A stretch of DNA of 64,000 bases from Azorinus chamasolen (GCA_963576725.1 OY755247.1:18627957-18691956); one strand, 5' to 3'. Shown: positions 9,785 through 19,366, numbered from the stretch's first letter. Program-made: numbers and translations. The notes: generated by a model from the sequence alone, not told the origin.

Positions 9785-10037
9785 TTAACCTTTTACTCCA
9801 TGAATACACCTTTCTATGCCTTTGCAAACAGAGTAGATCAAGATCGGACGGCTCCTACATGTAGGAGCCATCTGATCAGAGTCTGCTCTGTTTGCTTATG
9901 ATACAATAAAGATATGACTCTAGTTTCTGCCATGGCTAAAAATTCCTGTGAACAATTGTGCTATTGTAACAGATTAATCTAATGAATATCCATGATGTCA
10001 TAATTTCTTAATTGAATATTCATGGACAAACAGGCTA
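9785..10037 (-). mobile_element. HP2a MITE, lengthened apex
   Basis: TTAACCTTTTACTCC to ACAGGCTAA. The apex reads GGCTCCTACATGTAGGAGCC, four bases longer than usual and still a perfect palindrome. Confidence 0.8.
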
Positions 10038-10045
10038 AAACCCTT

Positions 10046-10410
10046 TACCTGATGAACTATTCATTTTATCACAATAATTTCAAAACTACACAATTCCAAT
10101 ATTTTTCTTTTATCCCTGTCCTTCATATAAACATGTTTTCACACATTTGCAAACAGAGTAGACCCAGATCAGACGGCTCCTAGAGGAGCCGCCTGATCAG
10201 GGTCTACTCTGTTTGCTAATAGAATTTGATAGATCTGTTTCTTTACTTTCTAAAATGGCTGCGATGTTCTGCCTTCCATATTCCATTATAACTATTTTGT
10301 CCATTAATATCGAGTAGGTATTGAAATTTGGAATAAAAAGTACAGGGAAAGGGTTATCTATTAAATGCTCATTTGGAGTAGATTCATTCAAAGAGTAGTC
10401 CATGAGTGAA
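10046..10410 (-). mobile_element. HP1 MITE remnant split by HP2b
   Basis: HP1 right-arm words (TTATCACAATAATTTC, AAACTACACAATTCC) stop at about 10108. TTAAATGCTCATTTGGAG and GATTCATTCAAAGAG resume after 10357. The break is at the TTAA-like site within GAGCATTAACTAGAG of HP1. Confidence 0.68.
10109..10357 (-). mobile_element. HP2b MITE, nested in HP1
   Basis: TTATCCCTGTCCTTCAT to ACAGGGAAAGGGTTAT. Hairpin with CTCCTAGAGGAG apex. Both terminal TTAA have mutated to TTAT. Confidence 0.82.
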
Positions 10411-10442
10411 TTGATTGGTCACTGTAAAGGTTTGCAAAGACA

Positions 10443-10683
10443 TTAACCCTTTCCTCCATAAATATGCCTTTCTATGCCTTGGCAAACAGAGTAGACCCAG
10501 ATCAGATGGTTCCTGTATGAACCGTCTCATCAGGGTCTGCTCTGTTTGCTTATGGTATGATACAGATATGATTCTACTCTTCCTGCCAAGGCCCATTGTG
10601 CTATTACAACAAATTAATCTACCGTAATTCATATTCATGATGTCATTATTTCTTTCATGAATATTCATGGAGTAAAGGGTTAA
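10443..10683 (-). mobile_element. HP2a MITE, complete
   Basis: TTAACCCTTTCCTCC to GGAGTAAAGGGTTAA. The apex is GGTTCCTGTATGAACC. The last TTAA is shared with the next element. Confidence 0.85.
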
Positions 10684-10928
10684 CCTTTTCCCTGTTCTAT
10701 GTTTGTTACAAATTTCAATACCTACTGAATATTCATGAACAAAACAGTTATAATGCAACATGGAAGGTGGAACATTGTAGCTTTTTTAGAAAGTAAAGAA
10801 GCATATCTATCAAATTCTGATAGCAAACAGAGAAGACCCTGATCAGACGGCTCCTCTAGGAGCCATCTGATCTCGGTCTACACTGTTTGCAAATGCTTAA
10901 AAAAAGGTTTATATAAGGAAAGGGTTAA
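10680..10928 (+). mobile_element. HP2b MITE, complete
   Basis: TTAACCTTTTCCCTGTTC to AAGGAAAGGGTTAA. Apex CTCCTCTAGGAG. Confidence 0.86.
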
Positions 10929-11164
10929 AGGTTATTTGACCTACAATTCAATCAATGCACAAAGTGGTTGGCTATTTGTTCTTGGTTTGGCCTTGCATAT
11001 TGTTTTCTCAGTCTCGCATCCCTAGACAACCATTTCCCCTCATTTAGAGCCGAATTTGCCAAATAAATTCCGAGTCACTAGGAACTAGTCTCTGTATAAT
11101 AGCTGTGAATCTGTGATAACGTAATTATACAAACAGAATAGATGATCAAACCTGTTACACACTC

Positions 11165-11387
11165 TTAACCCTTTCCTCCATAAATACACCTTTCTACGCC
11201 TCCTGTAATAACCACTTCTTGAAACCATTGTGATAAATAGAGCATTTGCTCCAATAGGAGCAAATGCTCTATTTATCACAATTGTTTAAAAAAATTACTT
11301 TTCTCTAGTAAAATTTTTAATGCTCCTTTTGGGTAGATTCATTCAAAGCCATTGGGTCTAAAAATAGCCTATGGAGGAAAGGGTTAA
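11165..11387 (-). mobile_element. HP1 MITE, complete
   Basis: TTAACCCTTTCCTCC to GGAGGAAAGGGTTAA. Apex TGCTCCAATAGGAGCA. It ends at the TTAA that starts the next element. Confidence 0.88.
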
Positions 11388-11863
11388 CCCTTTCCCTGTT
11401 GCATATTTATCTAAGAAATAGTGATATCATGAATATTACATGTAATTAGATTATTTGTTATAGTGGTATATGAATACAGAACATTTTAGCTCAGACAGAA
11501 ACAGTTGAATCAGGGTCCATGCTTATAAAGCTTTTAGTTGAGTCTGAGATCGTTCTCAAGCTTTTGATTGGTCAGATTTGAGCCTTTGGCTCAAATCTGA
11601 CCAATCAAAAGCTTGAGAACTCAAATCTGACCAATCAAAAGCCTGACAGCGAAACTCAGACTCAACTAAAAGCTTTATAAGCATGGACCCAGATCTTCTA
11701 CACCTTTAGAAACAGTAGACCCAGATCCTGTAAGAGTCATCTGATCAGTTCTATAGTTTCTACCATTGCAGAACACTCTTGTATCAAGGTGCCATTATAA
11801 CAATCTAATTAATATTCATGTTGTCATTATTTCTCACATGAATATTCATGGAGTAAAGGGTTT
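11384..11863. mobile_element. Two inverted HP2 halves around a PAL4
   Basis: A left half of HP2 in plus sense (11384-11513) and a right piece in minus sense (11693-11863, GAGTAGACCC to GGAGTAAAGGG). The PAL4 sits between them, making one large fold-back. Confidence 0.72.
11514..11692. mobile_element. PAL4 palindromic element (reference copy)
   Basis: Ends GGTCCATGCTTATAAAGC and GCTTTATAAGCATGGACC, then AGTTGAGTCTGAG, then repeats of TTTTGATTGGTCAGATTTGA facing each other with apex GAGCCTTTGGCTC. The arms are nearly identical over their length. The right arm repeats the CTCAAATCTGACCAATCAAA block twice, so one arm is longer. The class is unknown to me; no open frame is present. Confidence 0.85.
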
Positions 11864-12130
11864 TTATACTGACTCAAAGCATTATTCAGTTGAAAAAAGA
11901 ATCAGATCCAAGAAAAGTACTTTCCTGCTGCTTGTCACAATATAAACATTATCTCTTAGTACCAGCTAGCAGAAAAGATGCAGAAAAACGGATGCCAACG
12001 AACATGTGCTCTATACATACACTCAAGATATGTCTGGCAGAAAAGATTACATAAAAGTTCAAGCCAACTTGTGGCATAAAACACTCCGGTTGTATATTTC
12101 TGCAGATACTGTAGCTACCCTACAAACATG

Positions 12131-12210
12131 TAGGTAAATAGTGCATACCCAGATTAAACTGCTTTTGACGAAGCTGTTTGATGAGGGTCTGTATTATTTG
12201 CTAGTCTACT
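12131..12210. repeat. HP8-like hairpin
   Basis: AAATAGTGCATACCCAGATT ... GATGAGGGTCTGTATTATTT around an AACTGCTTTTGACGAAGC centre. The arms are partly degenerated. Confidence 0.5.
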
Positions 12211-12223
12211 CCATAGGTTTCAT

Positions 12224-12472
12224 TTAACCCCTTACACAATGAATATTCATTCAAGAAATAATAACATCGTGAACAGTAATTAGATTAATTGTTATAATAG
12301 CGCATGGACAAGAAATATTTTGGCCGTGGCAGAACCTGTAGAATCTTGTCAATATCATATCATAAGCAAACAGAGCAGATCCTGATCAGACGGCTCCTAC
12401 AGGAGCCGTCTGATCTGGGTCTACTCTGTTTGCAAAGGCATAGAAAGGCATATTTATGAAGTAATGGTTTAC
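12224..12472 (+). mobile_element. HP2a MITE, complete (reference copy)
   Basis: TTAACCCCTTACACAATG to TTATGAAGTAATGGTTTA. Order of parts: a left end rich in GAATATTCATT words, ATTAGATTAATTGTTATAAT, GGCCGTGGCAGAACCTG, then the hairpin with GCAAACAGAG arms and CTCCTACAGGAG apex (12394-12405), then AAAGGCATAGAAAGGC and the end. No coding capacity. TTAA-flanked, probably piggyBac-dependent. Confidence 0.86.
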
Positions 12473-12723
12473 CCCTTTCCCTGTTCAATATTCATGTCAG
12501 AAATTATGATAACATGAATATTTAATTATTCTAAGTTGTATTTTTATAATTTAAAGTTTTCAAGGGAATTGTTTTTGCTTTGACATTAACTATAGAATCA
12601 GATCTTATCATTATAATGCCAAAAACAAACAGCGCAGACCCTGATCAGACGGCTCCTATAGGAGCCATCTGATTTGGGTCTACTCTGTTTGTGAAAGGCA
12701 AATATTTGAAGGAAAGGGTAAAA
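12469..12723 (+). mobile_element. HP2c MITE
   Basis: TTTACCCCTTTCCCTGTTC to AAGGAAAGGGTAAA, chained to the previous copy. The apex is complete (GGCTCCTATAGGAGCC) with GACGG/CCATC arms, one mismatch. Confidence 0.82.
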
Positions 12724-12888
12724 CTTATCAAAGCAAAGCCAAATTGTCATATGCAGCTGTACAAACTGGTGCAGCGGGGAGGCTGAGTGTGGAGGTTGAG
12801 TGTCAGAATATCTAGAGTAAACACTGTATGTGTAAGATAATTGAAACATTGGAGAATTCCTGTAGTGACATTTATCATCTGGGCATCT

Positions 12889-12959
12889 TTTAACCCTTTA
12901 CTCTATGAATAATCATGTTAGAAATAATGTCATCATAGACATTTATTAGCTGAACCTTT
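12889..12959 (+). repeat. HP2a left-end fragment
   Basis: TTAACCCTTTACTCTATG through ATTTATTAGCTGAACC, ending where the next TTAACCC element starts. Confidence 0.65.
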
Positions 12960-12971
12960 TTAACCCTTTTC

Positions 12972-13192
12972 TTAACCCATTCCCACTTAGGCTATTTTTA
13001 GACCCAACCTCTTTGAATAAATCTACCGAAAACGAACATAAACTAGAGAAAAGGAAAATTTTATAGTTTGAAATCACTGTGATAAATAGAGCATTTGCTC
13101 CTGTAGGAGCAAATGCTCTATTTATCGCAGTGGTTTCACACAGTGATTTTTACAGAAGCGTCAAAAGGCGTCAATATGCGGGAATGGGTTAA
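12972..13192 (+). mobile_element. HP1 MITE, complete, nested
   Basis: TTAACCCATTCCCACTTAGG to GCGGGAATGGGTTAA, with exact TTAA on both sides inside the HP2c end. The hairpin has a shared substitution on both arms (13077 C, 13130 G) compared with the family. Confidence 0.9.
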
Positions 13193-13348
13193 TATAAACA
13201 CCTTTTCACGCAGTTATAAATTGAGTAGACCCAGATCAGATGGTTCCTGTAGAAGGCGTCTGATCAGGGTCTGCTTTGTTTCCTTGTAGCATAATTGTAT
13301 AGTTCAGATTTTACAATTTCTGTCTGAGCCAAAACATCCTATATACAT

Positions 13349-14524
13349 CAGGCCTCGAAAATATCACTCGTCCGCTCGTAATTACGAGTGGGAAGTGGTG
13401 TAGGACGAGTAGAAATTTGAAAGTACGCGTCCGACAGGACGAGTAGCTTTTTGGGGGAGAAATGATAATGTATTTGTAGATCCAGGCCAACTCACGTTTC
13501 AAACAGTTGATTCATGTACAATCGACATTCAAACCTCGCGGTCCGATAAACGCTTGATTTCCTATAGCAGGTGCTCGTTGCTTAGTTAGAGAATTGACTG
13601 GGACTCGGTTTTCTTTAATTTAACAGCCGATTATTTTTGTTACGGAAGCGAACTGATTTTATCATTAAATGGAGTATAAGGCTTTACACGATGAAAACAC
13701 AATAAAAGAAAGAAAAATAGAAATAGTTTTGATCTATTATAAACGGAAATTAGTTTGGTGTTAGCGAGTCAAAATACAGCGTCACGATAGTCACTGTTAC
13801 AATCGCTCCTAAACCAGTCTAGTAAGGTGGGTAAATGTTTATATCAACACCGTTTGGTTTCGCGCGCCGATGTCAAAATAAAATACAGAATGGCCTCAGG
13901 CTCTAGTCAACAACATATCACAAAGTTTTTTGGTGGTGGCGGAGATGACGAGAGGAGGGAAATAGAGAAAATCAAAAAAATAAAAGACCAGCAAACGAGG
14001 TATAAATCCCCATCTATGCCAGTCCACATATGTGTACCCAAATTGTGATATCGTTGAACGGTTCTAACTTTTACTTTCGGTTTACTTCGACAAACAGTAC
14101 GAAAAATAGCATGTCGGGCCGAGAGCGGCACATTGATAGGACTACATCTTTGTTGAAAAACGTGACCACGGCGTTCAATATGAGTGATGGTTTTCTTCAT
14201 GCTCGAGTACAAATGAGTTTACACCTGATTTCAAATTTTGAGTTGCTCAAACTTCCCATGCTATAATATTAGAGTATTATTCATGTTATAAACACTCATA
14301 ATTTAATAAATATTTTATTCCAGTAATTAATGTATATTTTCAAACAAATATCAATCTACAGTGTAAACAAAACATATATAACTAACAAACTCAATCAGAT
14401 CAAAGTTATTTTCAAGTATTTGCCTAAGATATGTAGGACGAGTAACTTTTTAGGAGGACGAGTAAGAATTCCAAGTTACTCGTCCTACAGGACGAGTGGC
14501 TTCCAAAGAAATTTTCGAGGCCTG
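13349..14524. mobile_element. DNA transposon remnant with GACGAGTA repeats
   Basis: A 1,176-bp element with perfect 14-bp terminal inverted repeats CAGGCCTCGAAAAT / ATTTTCGAGGCCTG, flanked by TACAT (13344-13348 and 14525-14529), a 5-bp target duplication. Subterminal regions at both ends hold several copies of GGACGAGTA in both orientations, the kind of pattern transposases bind. The interior has a possible first coding exon (13890-13999). The short duplication and CAGG start suggest a hAT-like element of the 5-bp-duplication type, but this is inference. It lies in an HP2c and is much less AT-rich in parts than its surroundings. Confidence 0.82.
13890..13999 (+). pseudogene. Possible transposase first exon, remnant
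   Basis: An ATG at 13890 opens 37 codons reading MASGSSQQHITKFF, a GGGG run, DDERREIE and a lysine-rich KIKKIKDQQTR stretch. It stops being protein-like at GAG/GTATAA, a plausible splice donor at 14000. Short N-termini with an ITKFF-type motif and a charged helix are seen in hAT-like and related transposase proteins; I cannot name the family. No downstream exons are seen before the right terminal repeat at 14524, so this is an internally deleted copy. Confidence 0.4.
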
Positions 14525-14594
14525 TACATTATGTCATTATAAAAACTAATGAATATTCATTTCTTACATGAATATTAAACAGGGAAAGGTTTAA

Positions 14595-14655
14595 TGACAT
14601 ATGAACACAGAAATTGTTGACTGTGGCAGAAACTGTAGAATCAGACCTATATAGT
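14595..14655 (+). repeat. HP2a interior fragment
   Basis: ATGACATATGAACACAG, GTGGCAGAAACTGTAGAATC and AGACCTATAT in HP2a order, with neither end present. Confidence 0.6.
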
Positions 14656-14808
14656 CATCGGTTAATCATCGGTTAAATACATTCAGAATCACTTCATTTT
14701 TCAGTAGCTACTGTCTCTGTGGCTAACAGCTTGAGTTGTAATTAGTATAACAATCTGGATTTTAGTGATCTGCGAATGCAAGATGTCACTGCTGCAATAA
14801 GATGTAAG

Positions 14809-15015
14809 TTAACCCTTTCCTCCATAAATAAGCCTTTCTACGCTTCTGTAAAAGTCACATTTTCAAACCATTGTGATAAATAGAGGATTTGCTCCTATAG
14901 GAGCTACAAAAACTACAAAATTCTAAAGTTTTCCTTTCCTCTAGTAAATGCTCCATTTGGGTAGATTTATTCAAAGAGGTTGGATCTAAAAATAGCCTAT
15001 GAGGGAATGGGTTAA
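14809..15015 (-). mobile_element. HP1 MITE with half a hairpin
   Basis: Both ends are intact. After the apex TGCTCCTATAGGAG the second arm is deleted and sequence resumes at CTACAAAATTCT. Confidence 0.88.
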
Positions 15016-15066
15016 CTACGTCTTTACCTGATAAGGATTCATGTAAGAATTAAAACAAAATATTTA

Positions 15067-15266
15067 TTAACCCTTTCCCTGTTCAGTATTCATGTAATTC
15101 TAAAAAATTTATAATGTAAACTGAATTTTTTGCTTTGATAAAAACTTAAAAATCAGATCTATATCGTATCATAAGCAAACAGAGCAGAACCTGTAGGAGC
15201 CGTCTGATCTGGGTCTACTCTGTTTGAAAATGCATGAAAAGGCGTTTTTATGAGGGAAAGGGTTAT
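15067..15266 (+). mobile_element. HP2c MITE with partial left hairpin arm
   Basis: TTAACCCTTTCCCTGTTC to GAGGGAAAGGGTTAT. The left arm jumps from AGAGCAGA to ACCTGTAGGAGCC; the right arm is whole. Confidence 0.85.
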
Positions 15267-15400
15267 CTGAACTTTAATAATGGTATATGACAAGAATTTT
15301 TGTCCATATCTACATCTGTAACATTCCAAAAGCAAATAGTTCTGTTCAGATTGTCCCTACAGGAGCCATGTGATCTGGGTCTACTCAGTTTGCAAATGTA

Positions 15401-15701
15401 TTAACCCATTCCCTCGTATTGACACCTTCTGACGTCTCTGTAAAAGTCACTCTTTGAAACCATTGTGATAAATAGAGCATTTCGAGGGCTTGGTGCAAAA
15501 CTACTGCAACTCCTTCACTTTGTGTTACAATAGTTTTGCACCAAGCCCTTGATTTGCTCTTTAGGAGCAAAATTTATGCTTTATTTATCACAATATTTTC
15601 AAAACTATACACAAGTTACCTTTTTGTCCATAAACGCTCCTTTTCGGTAGATTTATTAAAAGAGGTTGAATCTAAAAATAGCTTATGAGGTAATGGGTTA
15701 A
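15401..15701 (-). mobile_element. HP1 MITE carrying PAL9 in its hairpin
   Basis: TTAACCCATTCCCTCGTA to GAGGTAATGGGTTAA. PAL9 interrupts the left hairpin arm at GAGCATTT/GATTTGCTC. Confidence 0.85.
15483..15551. mobile_element. PAL9 palindromic element, shortened
   Basis: CGAGGGCTTGGTGCAAAACT to AGTTTTGCACCAAGCCCTTG, flanked by ATTT on both sides, a possible 4-bp duplication inside the HP1 arm. Confidence 0.75.
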
Positions 15702-15873
15702 AAGGTGTATGTATGAAGTAAAGGATGAAGACATCCAAAACAAATATATGTATTATCTACAAATCAGAATCTGCAGTAAAATAACATTATAAATGCCAAA
15801 AGCACATACATATAAATTATCATTTTTGTCTGGTCTTGGACAGTAGGCATTCCATAAAAGGCAAATATAAGTA

Positions 15874-16077
15874 CAGTAAAACCTCTCTATAACAGCCACT
15901 AAATTACATCAAGTATTTCATGTCAAAGGCAGGTGGCTGCTTAAAGCAAGGTGAAAGCAAAACAGAACGCTCCTACAGGAGCATTCTGTTTTAATTTCAC
16001 CTTGCTTTAAGCAGCCACCTGCCCTGAATACCAACTAATTAACACAATTTAGTGGCTGTTATAGAGAGGTTTTACTG
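15874..16077. mobile_element. PG1 MITE, complete (reference copy)
   Basis: A 204-bp element in TA/TA. Ends CAGTAAAACCTCTCTATAAC and GAGAGGTTTTACTG are near-perfect inverted repeats continuing through CCACTAAATT. Inside lies a 74-bp palindrome starting GCTTAAAGCAAGGTGAAAG, apex GCTCCTACAGGAGC, ending in its mirror GCTTTAAGC. One mismatch near the apex (AACGC against GCATT). The PG1 hairpin is itself bounded by TTAA on each side. Pogo/Tigger-like by its ends (inference). Confidence 0.88.
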
Positions 16078-16137
16078 TATATCTATGGCATACTAAGATG
16101 TAACAGATGTAAAATATTGCCTTTGGGATCTTTTGCT

Positions 16138-16250
16138 AACTCTTAGTCTCGTTAACCGCAACATGAGTCGCATTTACGAACAGATTGGATCCAGATGAGA
16201 TGCTGAGTAACTTGGCATCTCGTTAAGATCAAAGCAGTTTGACACTTGGC
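16138..16250 (+). repeat. HP5 relic
   Basis: TAACTCTTAGTC end, then AACAGATTGGATCCAGATG ... CATCTCGTTAAGATC. The right half is lost. Confidence 0.55.
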
Positions 16251-16536
16251 TCAAAGTTCCTCAAAAGCATGATCAAATTGGAAGCAGTCAAAATGCATCA
16301 GATACAGGTTTAAGCAGATATTATTTTTTACCGTTAGATAAGGGTTAATAAATATGATTAGGTTTTTCACTGCGAGCAAAACACCTAATTATTTCCTTGG
16401 AAACAAGGTCATATGGAATATTTAAGAAACAACAAATTTCAATCATTCTCTGTGTTCTGAGTAACAAAGGATGGCCATGCCTGTGATTACTATCAAAATA
16501 CTTATAGGCAAAGAAGATAGGCGATATATATATATA

Positions 16537-16729
16537 CAGTAAAACCCCGCTAATGCGACCACCTAAAAGAGGTATAATTCTGGGTGCTAGATGCAGGTGG
16601 TAGCTTAATGCAGTACAAAAGTAATGCAGAAAGCTCTCTGCATTACTTTTGTCCTGCATTAAGCAACCACCTGCATATAAAGACACCCATGTGTATTCAT
16701 TAAGTGGTCACATTAGAGGGGTTTTACTG
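16537..16729. mobile_element. PG2 MITE with collapsed apex
   Basis: CAGTAAAACCCCGCTAATGC to GGGGTTTTACTG after a short (TA)n run. The apex has shrunk to GCAGAAAGCTCTCTGC; the rest of both arms is intact. Confidence 0.86.
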
Positions 16730-16737
16730 TACTAGTA

Positions 16738-16953
16738 CCTCACGGAGATATGCCTTTTGATGACTATGCAAACGTATCGGATGACTCCTGTAGGAGCTGT
16801 CTGATCAAAGCCTGCTGTTTGCTTATGGAATAATATAGATCCGATCCTGTAGTTTATGCCATGGCCAAGAGTTATTGTATTGATAATGGCATAATAAAAA
16901 TAATCTAATTAATATTCATGATTCATTTTTTTACACAAAGACTCATCCGTTAA
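16738..16953 (-). mobile_element. HP2a MITE, diverged
   Basis: ATATGCCTTTTGATG, hairpin apex CTCCTGTAGGAG, ATGCCATGGCCAAG and AATTAATATTCATGA, ending at TTAA 16950. The left end is eroded. Confidence 0.65.
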
Positions 16954-17035
16954 CCCATTACCTGATTGAAAATCCTTTTGACAGTCTCAGCAGTAGAAAC
17001 TGTCTGATCTGGGTGTTCATTTATGGAATTATAAT
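16950..17035 (-). repeat. HP2 fragment with shortened hairpin
   Basis: TTAACCCATTACCTGATTG, CAGTAGAAACTGTCTGATC and TGGGTGTTCATTTATGG; the middle is lost. Confidence 0.5.
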
Positions 17036-17263
17036 AACCCATTACTCCATAGGCTATTTTTAGATCCAACCACTCTCAATAAATCTACCCAAAAGGAGTA
17101 TTAACTAAAGAAAAGGAAAAGTTTTAGAATTTTGTAGTTTGAAACCATTGTAATAAATAGAGCATTTGCTCTTATAGGAGCAAATGCTCTATATATCACA
17201 ATGGTTTCATTGGGTGATTTTTACAGAGGCATAGAAAGGCGTTTTTATGGAGGAAAGGGTTAA
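17034..17263 (+). mobile_element. HP1 MITE, complete
   Basis: ATAACCCATTACTCC to GGAGGAAAGGGTTAA. The hairpin has TGCTCTTATAGGAGCA, a single apical mismatch. Confidence 0.87.
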
Positions 17264-17309
17264 GCCACTTCTACAGCTTCTACCACGTTGGAAATTTTGT
17301 TTGTTTACT

Positions 17310-17585
17310 TGTTTGTATTGATAAATGTCTGTTTCTGCCAAATATGGGCTAATTGGACTCCCCAGAGAGAGGCCAGGGGAGTGGATACTGAGAAATCCGG
17401 GCGCAATGCCCTACTCTTATTATCAATCAAATTTCTCTGGTTCTTTTAGATGACCAGTGTAAAGCACTGATACATCAGACCTCGGTTTATAGTCTCCTCC
17501 GAAAGACTAATGGTCCGACAGGAGATCAAACCCTGGACCCCTGTCAATGTAGTCGATCTCATTAATCACTCGACCACATCTGTCG
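17310..17585 (-). mobile_element. tRNA-headed SINE with Nin-DC-like domain
   Basis: Read on the minus strand from 17585: TGGTCGAGTGATTAATGAG resembles a polymerase III A box, and GGTTTGATCTCC (17521-17532) is a diverged B box. Then GACTATAAACCGAGGTC (17478-17494) and AAAGAACCAGAG follow, words typical of the conserved Nin-DC SINE domain of molluscs and other metazoans. The 3' part through GCGCCCGG and CTCTCTGGGGAG is shared with the copy at 45 kb, so it is a true dispersed family. Boundaries are approximate; no clear target duplication was found. Confidence 0.75.
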
Positions 17586-17611
17586 TTAAGATATACATGT
17601 AATCTAATTCT

Positions 17612-17831
17612 TTAACCCTTTTCGCCATATAAACACTTTTTGACACCAAAGCAGATGGCTCATATAGAATCAGTTTAATTAAAGTCTGCTTGGTTTGCTG
17701 ATGGAATAGTAATAAATTTGACCACATCTTCTACCAATACCGAAACCGTGCACATTATGCCATTATAAAACTTCAGCTTCGAATATTCATTATGTCATTA
17801 TTTCTTGAATATTCATCAAGAAAAGGGTTAA
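17612..17831 (-). mobile_element. HP2c MITE, hairpin eroded
   Basis: TTAACCCTTTTCGCCAT to AAGAAAAGGGTTAA. The hairpin survives only as GATGGCTCATATAG and AAAGTCTGCTTGG. Confidence 0.72.
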
Positions 17832-18005
17832 AATTTTGGCCAAAGCAAAGTTTTTTTGGTTTGAACTGGGCAACGACCAGACTGAAAAGTGCTAAGCTGG
17901 CAAAACTTAAGCGATTTAACCTTTAACCTGCATTATAGGACAAATCTACAATTACCTGTGCAAAAATCATGGATCGAGATGAGACTGGAGTAAATTGACA
18001 ACTGA

Positions 18006-18254
18006 TCAACCCTTCTCTTGCTGAATTTTAAAATACATTTCTCCTTCTTTACCCATGCCCTGTTGTATAATTACATATATCTTCACTGTGTACAAGTATT
18101 TCGCTGTGCAATCACTGATGTGGAGTGCATTGGTTGCACAATCAATTTGTAAATAGTGCAGACCCTGTTGAGACAGCTCCTGCAGGAGCTGTCTCATCTG
18201 GGTCTTCACTATTTCAGGTAGGTATATTGACGTGAATAGCAAGCGAAGGGTTAA
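18006..18254 (+). mobile_element. HP7 MITE, complete (reference copy)
   Basis: TCAACCCTTCTCTTGCTG to AGCAAGCGAAGGGTTAA. Hairpin about 18140-18213: TAAATAGTGCAGACCC, GAGACAGCTCCTGCAGGAGC, then GTCTCATCTGGGTC. Two further copies (42006, 52969) match over nearly the whole length. Its TTAA ends and hairpin style place it with HP1/HP2 as a likely piggyBac-type MITE. Confidence 0.87.
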
Positions 18255-18513
18255 GATCAAAACTGTTTGACATCGGAGCTAAGTCTTTAAAAAGAAGGAA
18301 AATCTACCATACCTTGAATCTGACTTTGAGGACATTTTCTAAGACCAAAAAGTTTGTTGAGGAGATTAAAGGGCCATGATGCTATTACACCTTGGGGAAA
18401 TCTCTCCTAGTTTTCATTCTTTGCCAAGACACCAAGCCAATTAAAACCAGAACTATGCTTTATAATGATTGGACAAGAACTCATAATCAGCGAGAAAGCA
18501 GACAAATCAAATA

Positions 18514-18717
18514 CAATAAAACCTCTCTAAACTAGACATAAAATTTAGTATTAATATTGGTCTTGGAGACAGGTGGCAGCTTAAAGCAGGGTAAAAGTCA
18601 GGCAGAAAGCTCCTTGAAGAGCTTTCTGCATGACTTTCACCCTGCATTAAGCAGCCATCTGCCTAAAAGCATCTAAATTCTTCTCTACTAGAATTCCAGT
18701 TAACGGAGGTTTTACTG
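18514..18717. mobile_element. PG3 MITE, complete (reference copy)
   Basis: CAATAAAACCTCTCTAAACT to GGAGGTTTTACTG, with TA either side. The inner palindrome GCTTAAAGCAGGGTAAAAG ... CTTTCACCCTGCATTAAGC has apex AGCTCCTTGAAGAGCT. Flanks outside the palindrome (TCTTCTCTACTAGAATT) differ from PG1 and PG2. Confidence 0.83.
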
Positions 18718-18804
18718 TAGAGCAGATGATACCAAAACACGACGAGACAGAGACACTCAGCATTATATTGGTATCACAATGATATCTCTTACAAAACAGA
18801 GTGC

Positions 18805-18990
18805 TTAACCCTTTACCTCATAAATATTCATGTAAGAAATTATGACATCATGAATATACATTAGCTGAATCTTCATAGTGGCATTATAAACATGGGAAAT
18901 TTTAGCGTTGGAAGAATCTATAGATAATTTCATAAACAAACAGAGTAGACCCTTATCAGACCTGGGTTTAATCTATTGTCAGAGGCATAT
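18805..18990 (+). mobile_element. HP2a MITE, right half broken
   Basis: TTAACCCTTTACCTC and a normal left half. The hairpin jumps from TTATCAGA to CCTGGGTTTAATC, so the apex and the right end are missing. Confidence 0.72.
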
Positions 18991-18999
18991 AATCTCTAA

Positions 19000-19366
19000 T
19001 GGTGACACAATTTTTTTGTCTACAATGTTGTCTGCTTAATTTAAGTTTCAAGAGATGATTTTTCTTCAATTTCTTATCTATAACATAAATGGTGTGTCCA
19101 ACAGTTTGGAGTTACTCAGCGTCTCATCTGTATCCATGCTTACAAAACTTTTTAGTTGAGTCTCGAGTTCATTCTCAAGTTTTTTATTGGTCAGATTTGA
19201 GCCTTTGGCTCAAATCTGACCAATCAAAAGCTTGAGAACAAACTCAGACTCAACTAAAAAGCTTTATAAGCATGGACCCTGGTACACAACTGCTTGCAAT
19301 GGTACTCAAAGATTTGCCCACTGCAGCAAGTCTCGCTTCTGGTGACTTCAGTGGCGAAAGAGTTAA
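19000..19366 (-). mobile_element. HP5 MITE split by PAL4
   Basis: AATGTTGTCTGCTTAATTT, AACAGTTTGGAGTTACTC and AGCGTCTCATCTG, then PAL4, then a tail ending GGCGAAAGAGTTAA. The final TTAA is shared with the next element. Confidence 0.65.
19131..19278. mobile_element. PAL4 palindromic element
   Basis: ATCCATGCTTACAAAAC to GCTTTATAAGCATGGACC with apex GAGCCTTTGGCTC. Inserted beside the GCGTCTCATCTG arm of HP5. Confidence 0.82.

Larger units (their letters stand above)
12960..14594 (-). mobile_element. HP2c MITE split by two later insertions
   Basis: Segments 12960-12971 (TTAACCCTTTTC), 13193-13348 (TATAAACACC through the hairpin to CCTATATACAT) and 14530-14594 (TATGTCATTATAAA to AACAGGGAAAGGTTTAA) join into one ordinary HP2c. 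HP1 entered near its left end, and a 1.18-kb transposon entered its right half. Confidence 0.85.
15270..15728 (+). mobile_element. HP2 MITE split by HP1
   Basis: GAACTTTAATAATGG and a damaged hairpin run to GCAAATGTA at 15400. AAGGTGTATGTATGAAGTAA resumes after 15701. HP1 occupies the gap. Confidence 0.75.

Noticed and set aside
10384..10761. 125-codon minus-strand frame
   Set aside because: It is translation of HP2a and HP2b elements. Similar peptides (for example SRPRSDGSYRSRLIRVCSV) recur wherever an HP2 hairpin is read in that frame.
16524..16536. (TA)n run as a TATA-type promoter
   Set aside because: It adjoins the TA target of a PG2 element and nothing transcribable follows.
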